From NCBI RefSeq assembly GCF_034259325.1, contig NZ_JAXIVS010000006.1:434001-498000 (forward strand): 64,000 bases of DNA, given 5' to 3'. Both the position numbers and the translations under genes were made by a program. Below, piece by piece: positions 43,259-53,785 of this stretch. Below the pieces are notes generated by a model. That model was given only the letters and a program-made list of their open reading frames with translations. It was not told the origin of the DNA and did not search any database. The stretch is from Hyalangium ruber (GTDB lineage: Bacteria > Myxococcota > Myxococcia > Myxococcales > Myxococcaceae). Position 1 is the stretch's first letter; each line of letters begins with the position of its first letter.

Positions 43259-43284
43259 GGTAAGAATTTTTCCGCTCCACGTCT
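43259..43284 (+). promoter_or_regulatory. Candidate ECF promoter, copy 3
   Basis: GGTAAGAA, 12 bases, then ACGTCT. It lies 26 bp after the stop of the unknown gene and 231 bp upstream of the transsulfuration gene start at 43516. The long leader makes the controlled gene uncertain; a small RNA or a leader is possible. Confidence 0.55.
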
Positions 43285-43515
43285 CTTTTCTGCAACCGCC
43301 GACGCACTGTCAGCGGGAGGGGTTCTCCGGGGTTTCTGGCGCGGTGAGCCATGGGATGGGAAGTGCCTCGGGCGGCCATCGACGGATGCCTGGTTGAGAG
43401 GGGGATGTGTTTCTCCCAGGCGCGTACAGGGGGGGATGGCCGTCCGAGGCTTGTTGTTCATGCCGCACCCTGGGGCTTTCCCAGGAGCAGGAGGACTGTG
43501 GTAGTCCCCTGGGCC

Positions 43516-44661
<1,146 letters not shown>

Positions 44662-44688
44662 TCCGCACCCCAGGGCGCTGAAAACACC

Positions 44689-44721
44689 GAGGGCCTCCCG
44701 CTTTCCAGCGTGGAGGCCCTC
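44689..44721. terminator. Bidirectional terminator between the two transsulfuration genes
   Basis: GAGGGCCTCC pairs with GGAGGCCCTC (10 perfect pairs), with an outer CAC/GTG extension. It lies between the stops at 44661 (+) and 44747 (-). Confidence 0.85.
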
Positions 44722-44746
44722 CGTGCTTCTACGGCTCAGGCGGCGC

Positions 44747-46111
44747 TCAGGCCGTGGTGCGGTGCATGTAGTCGATGAGATCGATCTTGGTGACGATGCC
44801 GACGATCTTCTCGCCGTCCTTCACCACCGCCACGTTGTCCTGCGCGAAGATCTCCCGCAGGCGGTTGAGGCTCGTCTCCGGCGCCACCATGCCCTGCAGC
44901 GGCGCCACGATGGCGTCGATGCTGTCGCTGAAGCCGATCTTCTTGGCGACCAGCGCGTTGAGCAGGTCCAGCTCATGCACCATGCCCACCGGGCGGCCTT
45001 CGTCGCTGAGCACCGGCATCTGGCTGATGCCGTGCTTGCGCATCTGCTCCACCACCAGGTCCACCTTCTGGCCCTTCTTCGCGGTGAGCACCTCGCGCTT
45101 CTTGTCCCCGAGCAGCTCGCGCACCGTGCCGCCCTTCTCCTCCAGGAAGCCGTTGTCGCGCATCCACTCGTCCGAGTGGAACTTGCTGATGTAGACCATG
45201 CCCGAGTCCGTCAGCACCGTGACGATGGTCTTGCCCTTGCCGATCTCCTTGGCCAGCTGCACCGCCACGTGTACCGCCGCGCCCGAGGAGCCACCCGCGA
45301 AGATGCCCTCCTCGCGCGCCAGCCGCCGCGCCGCCACGAAGCTCTGCCGGTCATCCACCTGGCGGATGTCGTCCACCACCTTGAAGTCCATGGCGCCGCA
45401 CAGCATGTCCTCGCCGATGCCCTCGACCTTGTAGACGTGCGGCGTGGTGAGCTTGCCCGTCTTGAAGTAGCCCTCGTACACCGAGCCCACCGGGTCCACG
45501 CCCACCGTCTTCAGGCCGGGGATCTTCTCCTTGAGGAACTTGCCCGCCCCGCTCATCGTCCCGCCCGTGCCCAGGCCCGTCACGAAGTAGTCGAACTTGC
45601 CCTCCGTCTGCTCGTAGATCTCCGGACCGGTGATCTTGTAGTGAGCCTCGATGTTGTCCGGGTTGTGGTACTGGTTGAGCATGAACGCGCCTGGCGTCTC
45701 GCGGAACAGGCGCTTGGCCGTCTCGTAGTAGCTGCGCGGGTCCTCGGCCGGCACGTTCGTCGGCGTCACGACGACTTGAGCGCCCAGGGCCTTGAGGCGG
45801 TTGATCTTCTCCAGCGACATCTTGTCCGGCATGGTGAAGATGCACTTGTAGCCCTTCACCGCCGCCGCCAGCGCCACGCCCATGCCCGTGTTGCCGGAGG
45901 TGTTCTCCACGATGGTGCCGCCGGGCTTGAGCTTCCCCTCCCGCTCGGCCTTCTCGATGATGTAGAGCGCCATGCGGTCCTTGATGGACGCGCCCGGGTT
46001 CATGAACTCGCACTTGACCAGCACCGTCGCGTCGTTCGGTCCGACGAGCTTGTTGAGCTTGACCAGCGGCGTGTGGCCAATGGCCGTAAGGATGTTCTCG
46101 TGGATGTCCAT
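44747..46111 (-). CDS. cbs: Cystathionine beta-synthase with tandem CBS domains
   Basis: 454 residues, ATG 46111. The PLP domain (1-320) has P-G-A-S-I-K-D-R with the Schiff-base Lys, the T-S-G-N-T-G phosphate/substrate loop, and G-T-G-G-T-M-S-G. Two CBS domains follow (about 335-454), with G-I-S-Q-M-P-V-L-S-D-E-G-R-P-V-G-M-V and V-V-K-D-G-E-K-I-V-G-I-V. It condenses serine and homocysteine to cystathionine; the CBS pair usually binds an adenosyl ligand such as SAM for control. No haem-binding N-terminal extension is present. Its partner is the convergent gamma-lyase-type gene. Confidence 0.92.
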   Translation of the reverse strand: MDIHENILTAIGHTPLVKLNKLVGPNDATVLVKCEFMNPGASIKDRMALYIIEKAEREGKLKPGGTIVENTSGNTGMGVALAAAVKGYKCIFTMPDKMSLEKINRLKALGAQVVVTPTNVPAEDPRSYYETAKRLFRETPGAFMLNQYHNPDNIEAHYKITGPEIYEQTEGKFDYFVTGLGTGGTMSGAGKFLKEKIPGLKTVGVDPVGSVYEGYFKTGKLTTPHVYKVEGIGEDMLCGAMDFKVVDDIRQVDDRQSFVAARRLAREEGIFAGGSSGAAVHVAVQLAKEIGKGKTIVTVLTDSGMVYISKFHSDEWMRDNGFLEEKGGTVRELLGDKKREVLTAKKGQKVDLVVEQMRKHGISQMPVLSDEGRPVGMVHELDLLNALVAKKIGFSDSIDAIVAPLQGMVAPETSLNRLREIFAQDNVAVVKDGEKIVGIVTKIDLIDYMHRTTA

Positions 46112-46389
46112 CGTGGCTTCCGTGAAGAGGTGTTCTGCGGCCGGTCCTTATATGCCGCCGCTCCAGCCGGGTCGATAACGCCCCGCGCTTCGTCGCGCTC
46201 CGAGGGGCACTCCCCCGAAGGGCGGCCTTCCAGGAGCCATGAGCCGCGCTGTGGTGCCGCAGGACGTCAACGCGTCGCGTAGGCGACAACCCACACGCCC
46301 GCCCGCCTGGTCTCTCTTGTCTCCTTTGACCCACCCCCCGGGGGCCCCCATACTGGCCAGGTCTCAATCCCTTGGAGAACCCTTCCGAT

Positions 46390-47430
46390 ATGGAACTCGA
46401 GGCCGCCCTGCGCGACCAGGTGGGCAAGGCCATTGGCCGGCCCGTTCCCAACGCCCCCATCAAGAAGCTGAAGGGGGATGCCAGCAACCGCTCCTACTAC
46501 CGCGTCGGCGCCCCCCCGGAGAGCTGGGTGGTGATGGTGATGCCGCTGGATGCGACGAAGAAGAGCGAGGAGGCCACCAAGGGTGAGCCTCCCAAGGAGC
46601 TGCCCTTCATCAACGTCCACCGCTACCTGGAGAAGCTGGGTGTGCGGGTGCCGCGCATCATCCGCTACGACGAGCCGGCGGGGATGATGGTGCTGGAGGA
46701 CCTGACGGACCTCACCTTCGAGGCGGCGCTGGAGGGCGGCAAGCGGCAGGAGGAGCTCTACACGCGGGCGGTGGAGCTGCTGGCGCGCCTGCGCGTCGAG
46801 GCCGAGCGCCGGCCGGATCCGGAGTGCCTGGCCTTCACCCGCGCCTTCGACGAGGACCTGTACGACTGGGAGCTGCACCACTTCCGCGAGTGGGGCCTCG
46901 AGGCGTGGAGCGGCAAGAAGCCCACCGATGCCGAGCGCGCCGAGCTGGATCGCACCTTCCGGGAGATCTCCCACACGCTGGCGGCCGCTCCGCGTGGCTT
47001 CACCCACCGCGACTACCAGAGCCGCAACATCATGGTGAAGGACGGCGAGCTGGTGGTCATCGACTTCCAGGACGCGCTCCAGGGCCCGCGGCAGTACGAC
47101 CTGGTGGCGCTGCTGCGCGACAGCTACGTGGAGCTGGACCGCGACTTCGTCGACACGATGCTGGACCGCTACATCGACGCCTTCGAGAAGGCGGGCGGCG
47201 GGCGCATCGAGCGCGCGGCCTTCAAGGAGTTCTTCGACCTGCTCACCATCCAGCGCAAGCTCAAGGATGCGGGGCGCTTCGAGTTCATCAACCGCGTGAA
47301 GGGCAACCCTGGCTTCCTGGTCTCCATCCCTGCCTCGCTGCGCTACGTGAAGGCCGCCTTCGCGCGGCGCCCCGAGCTGCGCAAGCTGCAGGAGCTGATC
47401 AGCAAGTACGTCCCCGAGCTCTCCGCCTGA
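46390..47430 (+). CDS. amgK: Sugar kinase of the aminoglycoside phosphotransferase fold, AmgK-like
   Basis: 346 residues from the ATG at 46390, with GGAGA upstream (a TTG at 46372 is in frame). The ATP site begins with KKLKGDASNRSYYRV, and M-V-L-E-D-L-T-D-L is the hinge. The catalytic loop is T-H-R-D-Y-Q-S-R-N (HxDxxxxN), and the metal Asp is in V-I-D-F-Q-D-A. AmgK phosphorylates N-acetylmuramate/GlcNAc at the anomeric carbon so that MurU can make UDP-MurNAc. The MurU-like gene starts 13 bp downstream, which is the main reason for this call. Confidence 0.85.
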   Translation: MELEAALRDQVGKAIGRPVPNAPIKKLKGDASNRSYYRVGAPPESWVVMVMPLDATKKSEEATKGEPPKELPFINVHRYLEKLGVRVPRIIRYDEPAGMMVLEDLTDLTFEAALEGGKRQEELYTRAVELLARLRVEAERRPDPECLAFTRAFDEDLYDWELHHFREWGLEAWSGKKPTDAERAELDRTFREISHTLAAAPRGFTHRDYQSRNIMVKDGELVVIDFQDALQGPRQYDLVALLRDSYVELDRDFVDTMLDRYIDAFEKAGGGRIERAAFKEFFDLLTIQRKLKDAGRFEFINRVKGNPGFLVSIPASLRYVKAAFARRPELRKLQELISKYVPELSA

Positions 47431-47443
47431 GGCCCGTGCTGCG

Positions 47444-48472
47444 ATGAAGGCGATGATCCTCTGCGCGGGGTTGGGCACGCGCCTCCGCCCGCTCACCGAG
47501 CGCTGGCCCAAGCCGGCGCTGCCGTTCCTGGGCCAGCCGCTGCTGCGCTACCACCTGGCCGTGCTGAAGGCGGCGGGTGTCACGGCGGTGGGCATCAATA
47601 CCCACCACCTGCCGGAGGTGATGGCGTCCACCGCCCGCGCCGAGTGCGAGCGCGTGGGGCTGCCGCTTCACGTGGTGCATGAGCCTGTCATTCAGGGCAC
47701 GGGCGGAGGCATCCGCGGGCTGAGGGACTTCCTGTCCGGAGATGACTTCCTCGTCTTCAACGGCGACATCCTCTTCCCGGTGGACCTGCGCCCGGTGGTG
47801 GCGGCGCACCGGAGCTCGGGCGCTGCGGCCACGATGGTGCTGATGCCCATGCCGCCGGACGAGAAGTACGCGGCGGTGGAGATGGACTCCGGGCGGCAGG
47901 TGCGGCGGATCGCCGGGCGAGGCCCTGGCGCCGCGGCGCTGAGCCCCTGGCACTTCACGGGCGTACACGTCATGTCCCCGCGCGTCTTCGACTTCATGAC
48001 GCCTGAGGGGCCCGAGGACATCAACCGCGACGTCTACGTGCGGATGATGGAGGCGGGCCTGGCGGTGCGGGGCGAGGTGGTGCAGGCGTACTGGTCGGAT
48101 CTCGGCACGCCCTCGCGCTATCTGGCCACGGTGCGGGACGTGCTCTTCGGCCAGGCCCCGGTGGACGGGCTCGGCGAGGCCTCTCCCTTTGCCGCGGCGC
48201 GGCGCGGGGAGGGGAACTGGTGGGCCCATCCCCAGGCGCACCTGGGCGCCGCGAAGGTGGCGGGGCCCGCGTACTTCGGCGCGGGCTGTGTGCTCGCCGA
48301 CGGGGCGCGGATTGGCTCCGCGGTCGCGGTGGGCGCGGGGGCTCGCGTCGGAGATGGCGCGCGGCTCAACCGGGTCGCCGTCTTCGAGGAGACCGAGATC
48401 GCGCCGGGCGAGGAGCTGGTGGAGGTGCTCGCCTGGGGCACGCACCGGGTGCCCGCGCCGATGGGTTCCTGA
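47444..48472 (+). CDS. murU: Sugar-1-phosphate nucleotidyltransferase, MurU-like, with C-terminal left-handed helix
   Basis: 342 residues, ATG 47444. The N terminus M-K-A-M-I-L-C-A-G-L-G-T-R-L-R-P-L-T with W-P-K-P-A-L-P is the nucleotidyltransferase signature, and F-N-G-D-I-L-F holds the catalytic metal Asp. Residues 260-330 are hexapeptide repeats (A-Y-F-G-A-G, V-L-A-D-G-A, R-I-G-S-A-V, and so on) that form a left-handed beta helix. Known MurU proteins are near 220-230 residues, so the extra 100 are unusual and the enzyme could also be a mannose-1-P guanylyltransferase relative. With AmgK it would recycle MurNAc to UDP-MurNAc, bypassing de novo synthesis. Confidence 0.82.
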   Translation: MKAMILCAGLGTRLRPLTERWPKPALPFLGQPLLRYHLAVLKAAGVTAVGINTHHLPEVMASTARAECERVGLPLHVVHEPVIQGTGGGIRGLRDFLSGDDFLVFNGDILFPVDLRPVVAAHRSSGAAATMVLMPMPPDEKYAAVEMDSGRQVRRIAGRGPGAAALSPWHFTGVHVMSPRVFDFMTPEGPEDINRDVYVRMMEAGLAVRGEVVQAYWSDLGTPSRYLATVRDVLFGQAPVDGLGEASPFAAARRGEGNWWAHPQAHLGAAKVAGPAYFGAGCVLADGARIGSAVAVGAGARVGDGARLNRVAVFEETEIAPGEELVEVLAWGTHRVPAPMGS

Positions 48473-48478
48473 GCTGAA

Positions 48479-48497
48479 GCTTCACAAGCAGTGAAGC
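48479..48497 (+). terminator. Weak hairpin after murU
   Basis: GCTTCAC and GTGAAGC pair perfectly around AAGCA, 7 bp after the murU stop. No T tract follows, so termination is uncertain. Confidence 0.4.
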
Positions 48498-48723
48498 CCT
48501 CGACCCGCGGCGTGTGCCGCGGCGCGGAAATCCCTCTCATTCCAAAGCACTGCTGCGGGTTAACCAAATGGTTGCGGTCCCTACGACCGCAACCTCGCGT
48601 GGGCCTGCATTTTTTTGAGCCAGCCGAGGCGTCGAGACTCAACAGTGTTTGGGCGCTGTCACTTTCAAATGATCACCCCATGCTCGGATCAGTGCCCTCA
48701 ACCAATTCAAGAGGGAAGACCAC

Positions 48724-49770
48724 ATGTCGATGAAGAAGCAGCTGACCTTGGGTGCCGCGCTGGCCATGGCCTTGACCACGCCCGCGCTGGCAGCGCCCAA
48801 GCTTCAGCTCACGATCCAGGGGGATGTCGAGGTCGCGGGCAAGGAGGAGGCGGAGGCGGGCGACAAGGCGTTCGCGGCGGGTGACTTCCGCTCCGCCCTG
48901 GCGGCCTACGGCGAGGGTTTCGCCGACACCAAGGATCCGGATTTCCTCTACGCCCTGGGCCAGACGCAGAAGGCTCTGGGGAACAAGGCCGAGGCCAAGA
49001 GCCTCTTCGAGTCCTACCTGGCCGGCGCCGGCGAGCTGAAGTACCGCGGCGAGGCGGCCACCGAGGCGGGAGTAAAGGCGACCAAGGGCCTCGTCGGCGG
49101 TGTCGTGAACACGGTGGGCGGGGCGGCAAACGCCGTTGTCGGCGTGGTGGGAGGCCTGGCCTCCACCGTGTACACCGCGGTGAAGGTGAACGTGGCCGAC
49201 AAGCTGGAGGCCGGCGCGCAGGAGGTGGCCAAGAAGGGCGACGAGGCCTACGCGGCGGGCAAGTATGCCGAGGCCCGTGCCTTCTATGATCAGGCCTACG
49301 AGAAGTCCCAGCAGGGCCTGGCCCTGTTCGCCGAGGGCATGGCCAACGCCCAGGCGGGCAAGGGGGCCGAGGCCCGGGCGGCGCTCGCGGGCTTCCTCGC
49401 CAGCGCTCCCAAGGGTGAGCAGGCCGATCAGGCCCGGCAGATGCTGCTGGCGATGGGCGGCTCTCCCCAGATGATGGCCAAGGGCGTGTCGATCGCCTCG
49501 AAGATGGCCAAGGAGGCCAAGACCGAGGCCACCAACGCCGACAAGGCCTTCAAGGCCGGGCGCTTCATGGAGGCAGCGAAGTTCTACGGCGAGGCCTACG
49601 CCAAGAAGAACGATGCCGTCGCCCTCTACGGCAAGGGCATGGCGCAGTACGCCGAGGGTGACGTGAAGGAGGCCGCCGAGAGCTTCAAGAGCTACCTGGC
49701 CTCTGGCGGGAAGCTGGAGTTCAAGACCCAGGCCGAGGCGGCCCTCGCGGCCTCCTGGGGCGCTGAGTAG
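48724..49770 (+). CDS. Exported TPR-type protein with internal repeats
   Basis: 348 residues, ATG 48724 with GAGGGAAG upstream. Signal peptide about 1-24 (ending A-L-A-A-P). Three repeats of about 60-80 residues share the pattern G-D-x-A-F/Y-x-A-G-x-(F/Y)-x-x-A-x-x-x-Y/F-x-x-A-Y, for example F-A-A-G-D-F-R-S-A-L-A-A-Y and F-K-A-G-R-F-M-E-A-A-K-F-Y, spaced as TPR pairs. A Gly/Val/Ala-rich segment (GLVGGVVNTVGGAANAVVGV, about 120-139) may touch the membrane. Periplasmic scaffold is likely; function unknown. A bidirectional terminator follows. Confidence 0.75.
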   Translation: MSMKKQLTLGAALAMALTTPALAAPKLQLTIQGDVEVAGKEEAEAGDKAFAAGDFRSALAAYGEGFADTKDPDFLYALGQTQKALGNKAEAKSLFESYLAGAGELKYRGEAATEAGVKATKGLVGGVVNTVGGAANAVVGVVGGLASTVYTAVKVNVADKLEAGAQEVAKKGDEAYAAGKYAEARAFYDQAYEKSQQGLALFAEGMANAQAGKGAEARAALAGFLASAPKGEQADQARQMLLAMGGSPQMMAKGVSIASKMAKEAKTEATNADKAFKAGRFMEAAKFYGEAYAKKNDAVALYGKGMAQYAEGDVKEAAESFKSYLASGGKLEFKTQAEAALAASWGAE

Positions 49771-49789
49771 TCCTCCACCGCGGTGACAA

Positions 49790-49823
49790 AAAGGCCCGGC
49801 CTCCTTTGGGAGACCGGGCCTTT
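49790..49823. terminator. Bidirectional terminator with T tract
   Basis: AAAGGCCCGG pairs with CCGGGCCTTT and an inner CTCC/GGAG stem closes on CTTT/GGG. TCTCTTTT follows on the plus strand and AAAAA precedes. It separates stops at 49770 (+) and 49844 (-). Confidence 0.85.
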
Positions 49824-49843
49824 CTCTTTTCCGGCTGCGTCCG

Positions 49844-50239
49844 TTAGTTGGTGCGGCAGTTGCCCGTGGACGTGTCGCACCGGCGTCCGGCCGTGCAGTC
49901 CACGTCGTTGGTACACTTGGGCGCGCAGATCTTCTCCTCGTCGGTGCAGATGACGTCCTCGTCGTCGCCGCACAGCTCGGTGCTCTGGCACTCGCAGAAC
50001 TTCCGCTCGGAGCCGCTGGCGGTGCTCACGCCACTGCATGACTTGGCGCTCGAGGGGCAGTCCGTGGCCGACTCGCAGCTCTTGACGCACACCTTGGCGA
50101 GCGGGTGGCAGAGGGAGTCGTCGGAACAGGCTTCGTCGGTGGTACAGCTGGTGAGCTCATCCGACTGCAGGACAGAGCAGCCGGCCAGGGTGAACCCGCT
50201 GACGAGGGCCCCCAGGCAGAGCAGTTTCTTCAGGCTCAT
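49844..50239 (-). CDS. Cys-rich lipoprotein
   Basis: 131 residues. Lipobox T-L-A-G-C (Cys at about residue 21). The mature part has about 15 Cys residues in C-T-T-D-E-A-C, C-H-P-L-A-K-V-C-V-K-S-C and C-A-P-K-C-T-N-D-V-D-C modules, like the disulfide repeats of myxobacterial lipoproteins. It is the last gene of a four-gene leftward operon (51807-49844); the gap to the gene upstream is 24 bp. Function unknown. Confidence 0.75.
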   Translation of the reverse strand: MSLKKLLCLGALVSGFTLAGCSVLQSDELTSCTTDEACSDDSLCHPLAKVCVKSCESATDCPSSAKSCSGVSTASGSERKFCECQSTELCGDDEDVICTDEEKICAPKCTNDVDCTAGRRCDTSTGNCRTN

Positions 50240-50263
50240 GGGTATTCCTTCCTTGGGTATCGG

Positions 50264-50758
50264 CTACTGGGAGTCGGGGCAGCCCAGGTAGTAGTCGCGC
50301 ATCGGCTCGCAGAAGTCGGCGGTGAAGGCCCCGTTCACCTGGCCCTGCGGGAGCACCAGGTCGAACGTGCCACCGAACTCCTTCTCTTCTTCGGACTGGT
50401 CGACCTCGAGCCGGCCGCCAGAGGCAGTGCCCTCCAGGATGCGAACGCCCTGGAAGTCGACCCAGCGCGCGGAGAGGTCGCCGCCGATGCTCCGCGTGCC
50501 CTGCGCGAAGCTGGGCGTGCGGAACACCAGCGTGGTGCCCACATGCGGTTGCGGCAGGCATGCCAGCCCGTCGAACTGGGTACATGCATCGCCCCGGTCA
50601 CTGATGAGGGCGACGGTGAACTCGTTCCCCTCGATCGGCACGCGAGCGAAGAGGATGGACTTGGGTTCGAGCTCGTGACCGCCGTAGGTCAGCGTCTCGG
50701 TGTCGTGGCCTCCACAGGCCGCGAGTCCCAGTGGCGCGAGCAGGAGAAAGCGCTTCAT
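50264..50758 (-). CDS. Lipoprotein of unknown function
   Basis: 164 residues from the ATG at 50758, overlapping the upstream stop by 4 bp. Lipobox L-A-A-C (Cys at about 15). The mature part is beta-rich by pattern, with T-L-V-F-R-T-P-S-F and F-D-L-V-L-P-Q-G-Q-V-N-G-A-F, and has four Cys that could form two disulfides. Not a recognised family. It is the third gene of the 51807-49844 operon. Confidence 0.7.
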   Translation of the reverse strand: MKRFLLLAPLGLAACGGHDTETLTYGGHELEPKSILFARVPIEGNEFTVALISDRGDACTQFDGLACLPQPHVGTTLVFRTPSFAQGTRSIGGDLSARWVDFQGVRILEGTASGGRLEVDQSEEEKEFGGTFDLVLPQGQVNGAFTADFCEPMRDYYLGCPDSQ

Positions 50759-51027
50759 CGGCTGGTCCCCGCGCACTGGCCGTCAGCCGTGTTGCAGGAC
50801 GCTTCGGCGCCACCTTCGGGGGCGGGACCGATCTCCGTCGCGGGCGTGCCGTCCGGGTTTTCGATGTACGTGCCCTCGTCGACACACAGTCCCTGGCGGA
50901 CATCGCACTTCATGTCCTCGAGACAGTGCTCATTCGTCTCGCAACGGATGAGGGGAGGGGCACAGCTCACGGAGAAGAGCGCGGCGAACAACACCGCGCC
51001 ACAGCCAAGAGAGAGGCGAAGTGACAT
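50755..51027 (-). CDS. Small Cys-rich lipoprotein
   Basis: 90 residues. Lipobox S-V-S-C (Cys at about 22). The mature part contains C-E-T-N-E-H-C-L-E-D-M-K-C, a disulfide module like those of the neighbours. Second gene of the operon; it begins 18 bp after the stop of the coiled-coil protein gene and overlaps the next gene by 4 bp. Function unknown. Confidence 0.7.
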   Translation of the reverse strand: MSLRLSLGCGAVLFAALFSVSCAPPLIRCETNEHCLEDMKCDVRQGLCVDEGTYIENPDGTPATEIGPAPEGGAEASCNTADGQCAGTSR

Positions 51028-51045
51028 GGCGATTCAGAGCCTTTG

Positions 51046-51807
51046 CTAGAAGCGGACGGAGAGGGAGAGCGAAGCGTCTCCCTGGGAACCGACGAAGAAG
51101 CCGGCCTGGAGCGGCGGAGGCTCGGGCGGCATGACGAGGATCTCGGTGGCGACCAGCTCCGGCGGCACCAGCAGGGCGTTGGTCACCTCGGCGGCCTTGC
51201 GCTCCTCGGGAGTGCCTGCCTGGGCGAGGCGCTTGTCCGCCTCCTTCTGGAGCGCGGCCATCCGGGCCTTGGCTGTGAGGTACTGACGCACGGCGCTCTG
51301 GGTCCGGTAGGCGGCGTAACCGCCCATGGCGCCCGACAGGCCATAGAAGCCCTTGGACACGAGGCCTCCGTAGTACGCCCTCCGGTAGATGCTCTTCGTC
51401 TTGTCCGGCGTGGGGTGCTTGGCGGGGTCGCGCAGGTCGCGCTCGGGCCCCGCGGAGACGAGCCCCGTCGCGTAGCCCAACCCTCCGAGGAGGGCCGAGT
51501 AGACGAAGTAGCGGATGGGCAGGTTGAGCTCGGGCTCGGGCCCCGCGGGCTTCTTCTGCGTCTCCTCCAGCGCTTTCTGCGCCTCCTCCTGCTGCTTCCG
51601 CGCGGCCTCGAGCTGCTTCTCGACTTCTTGCTTCGCTTGCTCGGCTCGAGCCCGCTGCTCGGCCGCGTCACGCTCGGCTTCTTCCTGCTGCTGCTGGGCC
51701 GACTTCGGGGGTGCTTCCGCGTTGTTTCTCTTTGTCTCGGCCGCTTTCACTTGCGGTGCGGCCAGACACAAAAGGACTGTGAGCCCCAAGGCTTGTTGCC
51801 GTTGCAC
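51046..51807 (-). CDS. Exported coiled-coil protein, operon leader, unknown
   Basis: 253 residues, GTG 51807 with GGAGGGAATC upstream. Signal peptide about 1-22 (ending Q-V-K-A|A). Residues 30-90 are a Gln/Glu/Ala/Arg-rich coiled coil. A hydrophobic stretch (Y-F-V-Y-S-A-L-L-G-G-L-G-Y-A) and a Gly/Ala-rich one (G-F-Y-G-L-S-G-A-M-G-G-Y-A-A-Y) follow. The final residues, L-S-L-S-V-R-F with terminal Phe, resemble an outer-membrane strand end. It is first of the operon with three lipoproteins, suggesting an envelope complex. Confidence 0.7.
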   Translation of the reverse strand: MQRQQALGLTVLLCLAAPQVKAAETKRNNAEAPPKSAQQQQEEAERDAAEQRARAEQAKQEVEKQLEAARKQQEEAQKALEETQKKPAGPEPELNLPIRYFVYSALLGGLGYATGLVSAGPERDLRDPAKHPTPDKTKSIYRRAYYGGLVSKGFYGLSGAMGGYAAYRTQSAVRQYLTAKARMAALQKEADKRLAQAGTPEERKAAEVTNALLVPPELVATEILVMPPEPPPLQAGFFVGSQGDASLSLSVRF

Positions 51808-51925
51808 GATTCCCTCCCTCCCCGCCGCGGTTTTTCCGCGAGGGACAAATTGCCGATCGAGGTTGTCGCGACCGGGATTTGTTGGATCTTGGAAGCTTGA
51901 GAATCGGGAGGAGGGTGCTGACGCG

Positions 51926-52357
51926 TCAGGTCACGGTGAGTCGCGCGAGCGCTTCGCGCAGGCGCTCGGGCATCGCCACCGCCTTGCGCGACTGGCGGTC
52001 GACGAAGACATGCACGAAGTGCCCATGGGCGGCGGGCTGCTGCTCGCCTTCCTTGAAGATGGCGATGCCGTACGTCACCGAGCGGTTGCCGAGCTTGTCC
52101 ACGCGCAGGGCGGCTTGAAGGCGGTCGGGGTAGGCCAGGGGGGCGCGATAGGCGCACTTGGACTCCACGACCAGTCCGATGACGGGGCTGTTGTGGATGT
52201 CCAGGCCGCCCTCGTGGATCAGGTAGTGGTTCGCGACCGTGTCGAAGTAGCTGTAGTAGGTGACGTTGTTGATGTGGCCGTAGACGTCGTTGTCCATCCA
52301 GCGGGTGGTGATGGGCAGGAAGTAGCGGTAGCGGTCTGGGGGCTCGGCATCGGACAC
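51926..52357 (-). CDS. Acyl-CoA thioesterase (hot-dog fold)
   Basis: 143 residues from the GTG at 52357 with GAGG about 10 nt upstream; longer frames run into the next gene. The 4HBT signature is [17 protein letters not shown], with the catalytic-type Asp. Members hydrolyse acyl-CoA thioesters in the cytoplasm; chain length is unknown. It begins 20 bp after the alcohol dehydrogenase stop, so the two form an operon. Confidence 0.88.
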   Translation of the reverse strand: MSDAEPPDRYRYFLPITTRWMDNDVYGHINNVTYYSYFDTVANHYLIHEGGLDIHNSPVIGLVVESKCAYRAPLAYPDRLQAALRVDKLGNRSVTYGIAIFKEGEQQPAAHGHFVHVFVDRQSRKAVAMPERLREALARLTVT

Positions 52358-52377
52358 GGCGGTTGCCTCGGCTTCGG

Positions 52378-53685
<1,308 letters not shown>

Positions 53686-53785
53686 CGCTTCCCTCCTGAC
53701 CGTTCCCGCCGGACTGTATCGGAGTGGGCTGGCCGAGAGACGAGAAGAGGGGCCATCGAGCCATGGTAGCGTGCAGGCACGGCGG

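Noticed and set aside
43351-43515. N-terminal extension of the transsulfuration enzyme from 43351
   Set aside because: The family start MRFDTLAIHAG lies at 43516; the extension is Trp/Pro/Arg-rich and unlike any PLP enzyme.
51826-51840. CGCGG-TTTTT-CCGCG hairpin upstream of the lipoprotein operon
   Set aside because: Only five pairs and located upstream of a start, so it is not a convincing terminator or operator on its own.
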